Assembly: GCA_023424785.1 (NCBI GenBank)
Contig: JAFADP010000024.1
Span: 1 to 49,664 of the forward strand
Origin: Bacillota bacterium
GTDB taxonomy: Bacteria; Bacillota; Clostridia; Clostridiales; Clostridiaceae
DNA length: 49,664 nucleotides
Direction: 5' to 3'
This document shows positions 26,306 to 34,964 of this stretch, in pieces (the stretch's first letter is position 1; every line of letters starts with the position of its first letter). Position numbers and translations under genes: made by a program. The notes beneath the pieces were generated by a model. The model had not been told where the DNA came from and searched no databases. It was given only the letters and a program-made list of their open reading frames with translations.

Positions 26306-27154
26306 CTACTCCTCATACTTTATATCCCTTGTATCTTTAGGTACTATTATAAGTAACTCTTCTAATTTGTTAAAATCAACATAAGGCTCTACAATTGCAC
26401 TTTTCATAACCTTAACCTTATCTTCTTCAACTGATATAACCTTACCTACTCTTATATCTTTAGGATAAACCTTTCCTAACCCTGAAGTTAGAATTTCATC
26501 CCCTTCTTTTATGTCTGAATCTATTGGAAGATAATCTACTCTTGCAAGATTCTTATTTTTACTATCAACATATCCTTTTAATACACCTGTATTTTCTCCA
26601 GAGTTTTCAGATGTAACACTTACAGCAATATTTTCATTAATTATACATTGAATTATTGACCAGTTACTACCAACACTTGTCACCTGACCAACAAGACCTT
26701 CTGCTGCAATAACAACCATACCTTTTTCTATTCCGTTATCTTGTCCTTTATCTACTATATATCCATCTATTATTCCACTTGGTGCATATCCAATAATATT
26801 AGTAGCTATATAATTATACTGATCTTTTTGATTCGTAAACTCTAGTAAACTTCTTAATCTTTCATTCTCTTCTCTTAAGTCTGAATAAGAAGCTAATTCA
26901 TCTTTTAATTTGTTATTTTCTTTAGTTAATTTCTTATTTGTTTCCTTAACTTCTGAAAAGTTTAAGAAAAAGTCAACAAAATTCTTTGCACTATTATTAA
27001 TGTTATATACTACTTTTTGCAAAGGGTTTAAAAATTCACCTGCATTCCCCTCTAAACCTTTTACATCTTTACCTGCAGTATATACAATTAAGCCTAAAAA
27101 TGTAACTGACAGAACTACAATAGTTACTGTCAGTTTATTCTTAAAAAGCTTCAT
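26306..27154 (-). CDS. mreC: rod shape-determining protein MreC
   Basis: This 282-residue protein has an N-terminal anchor (about 8-27), a coiled coil at 65-110 (NKKLTKENNKLKDELASYSD), and two beta domains with typical segments DKGQDNGIEKGMVVI and LTSGLGKVYPKDIRVGKV. It is an extracytoplasmic scaffold that connects MreB filaments to PBP2/RodA. It is three bases from mreB. Confidence 0.93.
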   Translation of the reverse strand: MKLFKNKLTVTIVVLSVTFLGLIVYTAGKDVKGLEGNAGEFLNPLQKVVYNINNSAKNFVDFFLNFSEVKETNKKLTKENNKLKDELASYSDLREENERLRSLLEFTNQKDQYNYIATNIIGYAPSGIIDGYIVDKGQDNGIEKGMVVIAAEGLVGQVTSVGSNWSIIQCIINENIAVSVTSENSGENTGVLKGYVDSKNKNLARVDYLPIDSDIKEGDEILTSGLGKVYPKDIRVGKVISVEEDKVKVMKSAIVEPYVDFNKLEELLIIVPKDTRDIKYEE

Positions 27155-27157
27155 GCT

Positions 27158-28171
27158 TTATATTCCATCGCCTCTACTGATTTTGTCATAATCTTCAAGT
27201 GCTTTACCAGCACCTAATACCACACAATCAAGTGGTGATTCTGCAATATGTACAGGCATACTTGTTTCTTTTGTTATTAATACATCTAACCCACGAAGAA
27301 GTGCTCCTCCTCCTGCAAGCATTATACCTTTATCCATTATATCTGCTGCAAGTTCTGGTGGAGTTTTTTCTAAAGTAGTTTTTATAGCTTCTATTATTGA
27401 ACTTATTGGTTCTCTTAAAGCCTCTCTTATTTGCTCTTCAGAAATTTCTATTGTCTTTGGAAGTCCTGTAACTAAATCTCTTCCCTTAATTTCCATAGTT
27501 CTTTCATCTTCAATTTTATATGCAGAACCTATTTCCATTTTTACTTGCTCAGCAGTTCTCTCACCAATCATTAAACTATATTCTTTCTTAACATAAGCTA
27601 TTATTGATTGATCAAATTCATCTCCAGCTATTCTTAAAGACTTACTTGTTACTATACCACCTAATGATATAATAGCAACTTCTGTAGTTCCTCCTCCAAT
27701 ATCAACTATCATGCTACCTGTTGGTTCACTTACTGGAAGTCCTGCTCCTATAGCAGCTGCCATTGGTTCTTCCATAAGAACAACATCTCTTGCACCTGCA
27801 AGTTTTGTTGCTTCTTCTATGGCTCTCTTTTCAACTTCTGTTACTCCTGATGGATAACATACAATTATTCTAGGGCTCTTAAATGATCCCTTGCTTAATC
27901 CTTTTTCTATTAATGATTTTATCATTATATGAGCTATATCAAAGTCAGCGATAACTCCATCCTTTAAAGGTCTTATTGCAACAATATTTCCTGGTGTTCT
28001 ACCTATCATAAGCTTAGCTTCTCTACCTACAGCTAATGGCTTTTTATTATTACTATTAATAGCTACAACAGATGGTTCTCTTAATACTATACCTTTCCCT
28101 TTTACAAAGACTAGAGTATTGGCTGTACCTAGATCTATTCCCATATCTTTACTTGTTCCGAAAAATCCCAT
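27158..28171 (-). CDS. mreB: actin-like cytoskeletal protein MreB
   Basis: This 337-residue protein has the actin-fold signatures DMGIDLGTANTLVFVKGKG near residue 10, MEEPMAAAIGAGLPV near 133, IVDIGGGTTEVAIISLGG near 155 and GIMLAGGGALLRGLD near 283. It polymerises under the membrane and guides lateral wall synthesis. It leads mreB-mreC-mreD-mrdA and is close downstream of radC. Confidence 0.97.
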   Translation of the reverse strand: MGFFGTSKDMGIDLGTANTLVFVKGKGIVLREPSVVAINSNNKKPLAVGREAKLMIGRTPGNIVAIRPLKDGVIADFDIAHIMIKSLIEKGLSKGSFKSPRIIVCYPSGVTEVEKRAIEEATKLAGARDVVLMEEPMAAAIGAGLPVSEPTGSMIVDIGGGTTEVAIISLGGIVTSKSLRIAGDEFDQSIIAYVKKEYSLMIGERTAEQVKMEIGSAYKIEDERTMEIKGRDLVTGLPKTIEISEEQIREALREPISSIIEAIKTTLEKTPPELAADIMDKGIMLAGGGALLRGLDVLITKETSMPVHIAESPLDCVVLGAGKALEDYDKISRGDGI

Positions 28172-28188
28172 TGTTTTTCCCCTTTCCT

Positions 28189-28875
28189 CTATATAATTCC
28201 TTTTTCTTTTAAACTAATGAATTTGTTATTACCTATAATAATATGATCTAATAATTGAATGCCTAGTAGTTCCCCACATTCTTTTATTCTAACGGTTATA
28301 TTTATATCCTCTTTACTTGGAGTTGGATCTCCTGAAGGATGGTTATGAGATATAATTACATTTGCCCCACCACATTTTATAGCTTCACAAAATATCTCTC
28401 TTGGATGAACTACTGATGTGTTAAGGCTTCCCTTAAAAGTGTCTTTTGTTTTAATAATCTGATTTTTCACATTTAACACTATTACCTTTAATATCTCTTG
28501 ATTTAATCCATTCATTTCTCTTATTAACATTTCTGCTACATCTTTAGGTGAATTTATAGAAATTCTATCTTGTCTTGATTTTAGTGTTCCTATTCTTCTT
28601 GCAAGCTCTGATATTGCAAGAATTTGTGATGCTTTTGTATTTTTTATACCTTTTATAGATACCATATCATCATATGATGCATTTAAAATACCATCTAATC
28701 CACCAAGTTCACTTAATATTCTTTGACTTAAAGATATTATATTTTCTCCTTTAACTCCACTTCTTAAAATTATAGCAAGAAGCTCCGAATTAGTAAGAGA
28801 CTCTGCTCCAAAATAAAGCAACTTTTCCATTGGTCTTTCATTTATGGGCATATCCATAACTTTAAAGTTATCCAT
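28189..28875 (-). CDS. radC: RadC/YsxA family JAB1-type metalloprotein
   Basis: This 228-residue protein has an N-terminal helix-hairpin-helix region (MVSIKGIKNTKASQILAI near 65) and a C-terminal MPN+/JAB1 domain with the metal motif ISHNHPSGDPTPSKED near 175. Despite the name, a direct DNA-repair role is doubtful. The radC-mreBCD order is conserved in Firmicutes. Confidence 0.92.
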   Translation of the reverse strand: MDNFKVMDMPINERPMEKLLYFGAESLTNSELLAIILRSGVKGENIISLSQRILSELGGLDGILNASYDDMVSIKGIKNTKASQILAISELARRIGTLKSRQDRISINSPKDVAEMLIREMNGLNQEILKVIVLNVKNQIIKTKDTFKGSLNTSVVHPREIFCEAIKCGGANVIISHNHPSGDPTPSKEDINITVRIKECGELLGIQLLDHIIIGNNKFISLKEKGII

Positions 28876-28909
28876 CTATTCTCTCCTTAATTATAGATTC
28901 CCATCCCGC

Positions 28910-29476
28910 CTATTTAATTTTCTCAATCATACTTTTTAATTTATTTAAAGGTAATCCTACAATGTTATAATAACAACCATTTACCTCTTCTACAAATACT
29001 CCACCTTTTCCTTGAATACCATAGGCACCTGCCTTATCCAAAGGTTCTTTAGTTTCTATATACGCTCTTATTTCTTCATCTTTAAGATTAGAAAACGTAA
29101 CTTTTGTTCCTAGTGCCTCTTGTAAAATTTCATTTGTCTTTGTGTTAATTATAGTAATTCCAGAATATACTTCATGAGTATTTCCACTTAACATCTTTAG
29201 CATGTTAAAGGCATCTTCCTCATCCTTAGGTTTTCCTAAAACACTATTATTAATAGATACTACAGTATCAACCCCTATTATAAGTGATGGTTCTTCTACC
29301 TTATGTAATATATCTCTTGCTTTTCCAAGTGATATTTCTTTAACATAACTTTCTATGTCTCCTTTAAATTCAACTTCATCTTCGTTAAAGTTGCTAACTA
29401 TAACCTTAAAATTATCAGTTAGTCTTTTTATTAATTCTTGTCTTCTTTCTGAAGCCGACGCCAATATAATATTCAA
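28910..29476 (-). CDS. maf: Maf family nucleoside triphosphate pyrophosphatase
   Basis: This 188-residue enzyme begins MNIILASASERRQELIKRL, the family's opening SxSxRR motif, and contains GVDTVV near 70, GKPKDEEDAFNMLKMLSG near 83 and KAGAYGIQGKG near 147. It hydrolyses non-canonical or modified NTPs. I set the start at a TTG (29476), seven bases after AGGAAGTG, because the family always starts just before ILASAS; an in-frame ATG at 29539 would add 21 unrelated residues. It is 34 bases before radC. Confidence 0.88.
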   Translation of the reverse strand: MNIILASASERRQELIKRLTDNFKVIVSNFNEDEVEFKGDIESYVKEISLGKARDILHKVEEPSLIIGVDTVVSINNSVLGKPKDEEDAFNMLKMLSGNTHEVYSGITIINTKTNEILQEALGTKVTFSNLKDEEIRAYIETKEPLDKAGAYGIQGKGGVFVEEVNGCYYNIVGLPLNKLKSMIEKIK

Positions 29477-29552
29477 TTTATCACTTCCTATTATATCATT
29501 TTTTAGTGTGTCCCACTTATGTAAGTTATAAACATACATTCTAGAATTTCAT

Positions 29553-29607
29553 ACTATATTAAGTGTAGATATGCTTAATAGAACCCAATTACTACACTTA
29601 ATATAGT
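29553..29607. repeat. 16-bp perfect inverted repeat
   Basis: Arms ACTATATTAAGTGTAG and CTACACTTAATATAGT surround a 23-base loop between the SPOR-protein gene and maf. No T-run follows on either strand, so it is not a standard terminator. It could be a protein-binding site, an mRNA stem in the maf leader, or a remnant of a mobile element. Confidence 0.75.
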
Positions 29608-29680
29608 GTATCATTTAATACTTTGTGAAACAAGTGAAATTATATAAATGTAATCTATTTTAATTTTTTTTTAAGATTTT

Positions 29681-30358
29681 TTATACTTTATATTTGCCTA
29701 GAAAATTATAGAGGTAATTTAAGGTCTCTTTTATATTTCCCTTTGTATACTCTTCTGGTAAATTATTCACATTTTCCAATAAATTTATTAGATCTTCCCC
29801 CTTATTAGGACAGTTTTCTGCTATGGATTTAGTCCATTTTTTAAACTCAGAGGTATTATACTTTTCTACATCTTGCTCATTTACTATATTCATTATATTT
29901 ACATATGCTTCTACTATTTTATCTATAACTTGATGCTCAACATTATTATTGTTAAAAGAATATTTTATACTAAAATTTTCTATCCCCTGTTGTGTTAATT
30001 CATTACTTTTATCATCTATTTCATCTAAGCTATAAATACCAGCAATAACCTTATACTTATCATCACTTTTTACAATTGCTTTTTCAAAATTTGAAGGAAT
30101 ATTATTTAATATAGAATTTGCACTTTCCTCATTTCCATATACTCCACATTGAATTATTCCAAAAACAGTATTGCTAGTAGCATTTACAGCTTGCGTGTCA
30201 TTATCTTGCTCTTTTATTACATTTAACATATTTGCACCTTTTGGTAAAATGAACTTAAATACACCTGCTCCAATACCTATAGCTAATATAATTATTAAAA
30301 TATAACCTAAAAAATTAAAGTTTTTCTTTTTTCTATAATCATATCTAGTATAACTCAC
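29681..30358 (-). CDS. membrane-anchored SPOR-domain protein
   Basis: This 225-residue protein has a basic cytoplasmic start (MSYTRYDYRKKKNF), one membrane segment at about 15-33, and a SPOR-like domain at about 62-130 (VFGIIQCGVYGNEESANSIL, KVIAGIYSLDEIDDKSNELT). The C-terminal half is helical. SPOR domains bind denuded septal glycan, so it probably acts in division or sporulation. The start is a GTG with GGAGG upstream. It is not tightly linked to maf. Confidence 0.72.
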   Translation of the reverse strand: MSYTRYDYRKKKNFNFLGYILIIILAIGIGAGVFKFILPKGANMLNVIKEQDNDTQAVNATSNTVFGIIQCGVYGNEESANSILNNIPSNFEKAIVKSDDKYKVIAGIYSLDEIDDKSNELTQQGIENFSIKYSFNNNNVEHQVIDKIVEAYVNIMNIVNEQDVEKYNTSEFKKWTKSIAENCPNKGEDLINLLENVNNLPEEYTKGNIKETLNYLYNFLGKYKV

Positions 30359-30427
30359 CTTCCCATACCTCCTTTCATTTACCTCAATACTATTATTATT
30401 AATTACTTATCACTTTTATTCTTATGT

Positions 30428-30464
30428 AAAAAAAGTGTGAAATTATTACTTTACTTTTTCACAC
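30428..30464 (-). terminator. intrinsic terminator of the DUF1846 gene
   Basis: Minus-strand GTGTGAAA and TTTCACAC arms are followed by seven U residues. A second CACAC copy at 30496-30500 could pair as an alternative stem. Confidence 0.75.
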
Positions 30465-30519
30465 TCAAACTCTGAGATAAGTTAAAATAATAATTCACAC
30501 TCAATAATTCTTTACTTAA

Positions 30520-32022
30520 TTATAAATTGTAAAATAAGTTTTCTGATGGATATACAGCATCACAAGTTATATCTATACCAAGCTTTCCAAAAGTTTGTTC
30601 ATCACTTTTTGATACTATTGTTGTTGAATGAGCCTGACATCCCTTTAATAATTCTAATTTCTCCATAGCAACTTTAGCTACTGGATTTGTTGCTGCACAT
30701 ATACTTAACGCAATAAGTAATTCTTCACAATTTAATGCAGATTTATTCTTTAATGTTTTTGTTTTTAAGTCTATTATTGGCTCAAGAATAACTGGTGATA
30801 TTAAATACATACTGTCATCTATATTAGCTAAATGTTTTATAGCATTTATTATTACTGCTGCTGTTGCATCCATAATTTCACTGCTCTTTCCTGTAACTAT
30901 TGTTCCATCTTCAAGTTCTAAAGCAACAGCTCTATTTATATCATTATTTGAAACTTTCTTTAAATCTTCTGCTTTCTTTCTAGCTATTGTAACTACTTTT
31001 CTATCTTCTTCTTTAAGGTCTAACTCATTCATAATAAGTTTTGCTCTATCGTATGTTTCTTTATCAACATAACCTTTTTTATATTCACAAGCAGTTTTAA
31101 AGCATCTTCTTATTATTTCTTGTTTTGAAGCTTCTCTTACCACTTCATCATCTATTATTCCAAAACCTACTCTATTAACCCCCATATCTGTTGGAGACTT
31201 ATAAACTGATTCTTTACCTGTAATCTTTTCTATTATTCTTTTTAATACAGGGAAAGTTTCTAAATCTCTATTATAATTAACTGCTACTTCACCATATTCA
31301 TCCATATGGAATGAATCAATCATATTTACATCTTTTAAATCTACTGTTGCAGCTTCATAGGCTATATTTAATGGATGTTTTAATGGTACATTCCAAACAG
31401 GGAAAGTTTCAAATTTTGAATATCCTGCTACATTTCCTCTTTTATTTTCATGATATAATTGACTTAAACAAGTAGCAAGCTTTCCACTACCAGGACCTGG
31501 TGCCGTTACTACTACTATTGGCTTTGAAGTTTCTATATAAGGATTTTTTCCATAACCTTCATCACTAACTATAGTATCTACATCTAATGGATATCCCTTT
31601 GTAGCTCTATGCTTATATACCTTTATTCCTCTTCTTTCAAGCTTGTTTATAAATACAGTTGTAGCTGGTTGATCATTGAATCTTGTTATAACTACACTAT
31701 TTACATCTAAATCATAGCTTCTTAAGTCATCAATAAGTCTTAATACATCCATATCATATGTAATACCGAAGTCCCCTCTTATTTTGTTTCTTTCAATATC
31801 ACCTGCATATACACAAATAACAACTTCTACTTTTTCTTTTAACTTATGAAGCAATTTTATCTTAGCATTTTCATCAAATCCTGGTAAAACTCTCTTTGCG
31901 TGCATATCAAAAAGTAATTTACCACCAAATTCTAAGTATAACTTATCATAGTTATTTACTCTCTCTAATATATATTTAGATTGTTCTTCTAAGTACTTTA
32001 CGTGATCAAATCCTACTTTCAT
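30520..32022 (-). CDS. DUF1846 (UPF0371) family protein
   Basis: This 500-residue cytoplasmic protein has the conserved features of the UPF0371 family, including a P-loop-like VTAPGPGSGKLATCLSQLYH near residue 172 and KRVLPGFDENAKI near 43. The family is common in Firmicutes, but the reaction is not established; its nucleotide-binding look suggests a ligase or kinase activity. It is a single-gene unit with a promoter and a leader of about 150 bases, and a terminator at its end. Confidence 0.88.
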   Translation of the reverse strand: MKVGFDHVKYLEEQSKYILERVNNYDKLYLEFGGKLLFDMHAKRVLPGFDENAKIKLLHKLKEKVEVVICVYAGDIERNKIRGDFGITYDMDVLRLIDDLRSYDLDVNSVVITRFNDQPATTVFINKLERRGIKVYKHRATKGYPLDVDTIVSDEGYGKNPYIETSKPIVVVTAPGPGSGKLATCLSQLYHENKRGNVAGYSKFETFPVWNVPLKHPLNIAYEAATVDLKDVNMIDSFHMDEYGEVAVNYNRDLETFPVLKRIIEKITGKESVYKSPTDMGVNRVGFGIIDDEVVREASKQEIIRRCFKTACEYKKGYVDKETYDRAKLIMNELDLKEEDRKVVTIARKKAEDLKKVSNNDINRAVALELEDGTIVTGKSSEIMDATAAVIINAIKHLANIDDSMYLISPVILEPIIDLKTKTLKNKSALNCEELLIALSICAATNPVAKVAMEKLELLKGCQAHSTTIVSKSDEQTFGKLGIDITCDAVYPSENLFYNL

Positions 32023-32172
32023 TATTATCTCCCTCTTGTCTTTAATATTTTGGTTTTAAAAATACATTTAGTTATTATGCCATAAGGTAAAATCACTGTA
32101 AATTTAATTTTTATGCATTCTAATTTAATTAAGTATATTAATATTGATTATATTCATTATATATTCATAAAT

Positions 32173-32202
32173 CTAATAGGGTTTTCAATTGCAATTTGTC
32201 AA
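32173..32202 (-). promoter_or_regulatory. promoter of the DUF1846 gene
   Basis: Minus strand TTGACA (32202-32197), an 18-base spacer and TATTAG (32178-32173). It implies a leader of about 145 bases in which I see no known riboswitch. Confidence 0.55.
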
Positions 32203-32246
32203 CTAAAATGATATTATGTTATACGTATCACCTTTTATATAAATAA

Positions 32247-32279
32247 AAAAAGCTGTAGTTAATTCTACAGCTTTTTTTG
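32247..32279 (-). terminator. intrinsic terminator of the MATE gene
   Basis: Perfect arms AAAAAAAGCTGTAG and CTACAGCTTTTTTT surround a six-base loop next to the MATE stop. Confidence 0.9.
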
Positions 32280-33638
32280 CTATTCATTGCCTATATTAGA
32301 TAATTTTTTCTTATAGAAAATAATAAATGTTATTATTGTAATTAAAGAAGCTACTATATCTGAAATTGGCTCTGCCATTAATGTTCCAACAAGTTTATTT
32401 TCCACAAATATAGGAAGTATATATATTAGTGGAATAAGTAATATAATCTTTCTTAATAGAGCTAATATTAAAGATATTTTTGCTTGACCTAATGCTAAAA
32501 AAGTTTGTTGGCAAGCTATTTGTGCTCCCATCATAAATATTCCTGCAAAGAAAATTCTTATACTCCAAGATGTTACATCAATAAGTTCTGGGTTATTATT
32601 AAATATAGAAACAAATATTTCTGGACATATCATAAGTAATAAAAACATTATTAATGTATATGATAGACAACAAGTAATAGCTAATTTAAATGACTTTTTT
32701 ACTCTCTGCATATTCTTAGCACCAAAGTTATAACTTATTATAGGTTGAGCCCCTTGGCTAAGTCCCATAGGTGGTAATAATATTATTTGTTGAATACTAC
32801 TCATGATAGTCATAGCCCCTACTGCTAAATCACCACCATACATAGATAATTTTGTATTTAGTGAAATAAGAACTAAACTTTCTGTACTTTGCATAATAAA
32901 AGGTGAAATACCCAAAGCAACAGTATTTAAAACAATTTTCTTATCTGGAATTAAATATTTTTTTCTTATTTTTAATATACTTTTTTTACCAAACAAGAAA
33001 CTTAATACCCATATTGCTGAAACAAATTGTGATAATACTGTAGCTAACGCTGCACCTTTAACACCTAAATCAAAAACAAATATTAAAATAGGGTCAAGTA
33101 CTATATTTAACACTGCGCCTAACATTACTGTATACATTCCAATCTTTGCAAAACCTTGAGTATTTATATATGGATTCATACCTAATGCTATTTGTACAAA
33201 AATTGTTCCTATAAGATATATAGATAAATAATCATTAGCATATCCTATAGTTATTTCACTTGCTCCAAATGCTAATAAAATAGGTTCTTTAAAAATATAA
33301 AATACTATAGTTAATATTACACCTATTAATATAAGCATAGAAAATCCATTACTCATTATTTTCTCTGCTTCATCATTGTTTTTTTCACCCATTTTTATAG
33401 CACATAGTGGTGCTCCTCCATAACCAATTAGCGCACTAAATGCAGATATTATCATAAGAATAGGAAGAGCTACTCCCACTCCAGCCATAGCTAACTCTCC
33501 ATTTTCTAATTTTCCAATGAAGATTCTATCTACAATGTTATAAAGAACATTAACAAGTTGTGCAATAATAGCTGGTGTAGCAAGTTTTAATAGTAGCTTG
33601 CCTACATTATCTCTTCCCAAATCAAAACTTTTATCCAT
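32280..33638 (-). CDS. MATE family multidrug/cation antiporter
   Basis: This 452-residue membrane protein has twelve hydrophobic segments and MATE features such as LLKLATPAIIAQLVNVLYNI near residue 14, ALIGYGGAPLCAIKMGE near 69 and MGLSQGAQPIISYNFGA near 289. It exports cationic drugs or dyes using a sodium or proton gradient. I chose the ATG at 33638 because a GTG at 33650 lies inside the GGAGTGA ribosome binding site. A terminator separates it from dapL, so it has its own transcript. Confidence 0.9.
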   Translation of the reverse strand: MDKSFDLGRDNVGKLLLKLATPAIIAQLVNVLYNIVDRIFIGKLENGELAMAGVGVALPILMIISAFSALIGYGGAPLCAIKMGEKNNDEAEKIMSNGFSMLILIGVILTIVFYIFKEPILLAFGASEITIGYANDYLSIYLIGTIFVQIALGMNPYINTQGFAKIGMYTVMLGAVLNIVLDPILIFVFDLGVKGAALATVLSQFVSAIWVLSFLFGKKSILKIRKKYLIPDKKIVLNTVALGISPFIMQSTESLVLISLNTKLSMYGGDLAVGAMTIMSSIQQIILLPPMGLSQGAQPIISYNFGAKNMQRVKKSFKLAITCCLSYTLIMFLLLMICPEIFVSIFNNNPELIDVTSWSIRIFFAGIFMMGAQIACQQTFLALGQAKISLILALLRKIILLIPLIYILPIFVENKLVGTLMAEPISDIVASLITIITFIIFYKKKLSNIGNE

Positions 33639-33674
33639 TGAAATAATCACTCCTTACTTAATCTATTATGGCGT

Positions 33675-33708
33675 TAAAAAGGCTTCTAGACATATTGTCT
33701 AGAAGCTT
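33675..33708 (-). terminator. intrinsic terminator of dapL
   Basis: Minus-strand AGCTTCTAGACA and TGTCTAGAAGCC arms are followed by five U residues, just past dapL. Confidence 0.85.
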
Positions 33709-33720
33709 TATTTAAATATA

Positions 33721-34914
33721 TTACTTTAAGCAATCTAATTTTTTAATTCTTTCTACAGCTTTTAATATATTTTCTCTTTCACCAAAAGATGTAAGTCTGA
33801 AATATCCTTCTCCATTATTACCAAAACCAACACCTGGAGTTCCAACTACATTTGCCTCATTAAGTAATAAATCGAAGAAATCCCAAGAAGACATATTATT
33901 TGGACACTTTAACCATACATATGGAGAATGCTCTCCACCTGTATATTCTATACCAAGTTCCTTTAATGCTTCTCCTATTATTTTAGCATTTTCTTTGTAG
34001 TACTTAATAACTTCACCAGTAGCTTCTCTTCCTTCTTTAGAGAATACCTTAGCTGCTGCTTTTTGAACTATATAAGGTACACCATTGAACTTAGTTGTTT
34101 GTCTTCTAAGCCATAGCTTATTTAAAGCAACTCCTCCAACTTCTAATTCCATTGGAACTATAGTGTATCCACATCTAACACCTGTAAATCCAGCTGTTTT
34201 AGATAATGAACATACTTCTATTGCACATGATTTAGCACCTTCTATTTCATAAATACTACGTGGTAAAGTATCATCTGATATAAATGATTCATATGCTGCA
34301 TCAAATAATATTATAGCACCTTTCTTCTTAGCAAAAGCAATCCATTCTGCTAATTGTTCCTTATTATAAACTGCTCCTGTTGGATTGTTTGGAGAACAAA
34401 GATATATTAAGTCTCCTTCTAAGTCATCACTTGGCATTGGTAAGAATCCATTTGATTCATTTCCATTCATGTAGTTTATTTTTCTTCCACCACTCATTAT
34501 GTTAGTGTCTACATAAGCTGGATATACTGGATCTGGGATTAATGCTACTGCATCAGTTGAAAATATATCTAATATATTTCCTAAGTCACTCTTAGCTCCA
34601 TCACTTACAAATATTTCATCTTCAGATAATTCTACATTGTGCTCTGCATAATATTCTTTTAAAACTGACTTTAAGAATCCATATCCTTGTTCTGGACCAT
34701 ATCCCTTAAAAGTTTCTTTATTTGCCATATCATCAACAGCACTATGTAATGCTTCAATTACAGGCGCACATAGTGGTCTTGTAACATCTCCAATTCCTAG
34801 TGATATAACTTCTTTTTCTGGATTGTTTGCTTTGTATTCGCTAACTTTCTTAGCTATTGTTGAAAATAAATAGCTATCTTTTAACTTAAGAAAGTTTTCA
34901 TTAATTTTAATCAT
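33721..34914 (-). CDS. dapL: LL-diaminopimelate aminotransferase
   Basis: This 397-residue PLP enzyme has LGIGDVTRPL near residue 39, YGFLKSVLKEYY, the substrate-region motif SPNNPTGAVYNKEQL near 173, and PLP lysine in EVCSLSKTAGFTGVRCGY near 238. It converts tetrahydrodipicolinate to LL-DAP in one step, giving a lysine and cell-wall route without acyl intermediates. DapF, which makes meso-DAP from this product, is encoded two genes upstream, in agreement. It lies 50 bases after pyrG with no terminator between, so it may share that transcript. Confidence 0.93.
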   Translation of the reverse strand: MIKINENFLKLKDSYLFSTIAKKVSEYKANNPEKEVISLGIGDVTRPLCAPVIEALHSAVDDMANKETFKGYGPEQGYGFLKSVLKEYYAEHNVELSEDEIFVSDGAKSDLGNILDIFSTDAVALIPDPVYPAYVDTNIMSGGRKINYMNGNESNGFLPMPSDDLEGDLIYLCSPNNPTGAVYNKEQLAEWIAFAKKKGAIILFDAAYESFISDDTLPRSIYEIEGAKSCAIEVCSLSKTAGFTGVRCGYTIVPMELEVGGVALNKLWLRRQTTKFNGVPYIVQKAAAKVFSKEGREATGEVIKYYKENAKIIGEALKELGIEYTGGEHSPYVWLKCPNNMSSWDFFDLLLNEANVVGTPGVGFGNNGEGYFRLTSFGERENILKAVERIKKLDCLK

Positions 34915-34964
34915 ACCTTATCCTCCTAAATCGTCTATGTTTATTATGTATTTAAATATTTTAA

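Noticed and set aside
29477..29539. ATG at 29539 as the start of maf
   Set aside because: It adds 21 residues unlike any Maf protein; the TTG at 29476 has the better ribosome binding site and matches the family's N terminus.
30435..30501. A small CRISPR-like or repeat cluster of GTGTGAA units
   Set aside because: There are only three partial copies in opposite orientations, fully explained by a terminator and an alternative stem.
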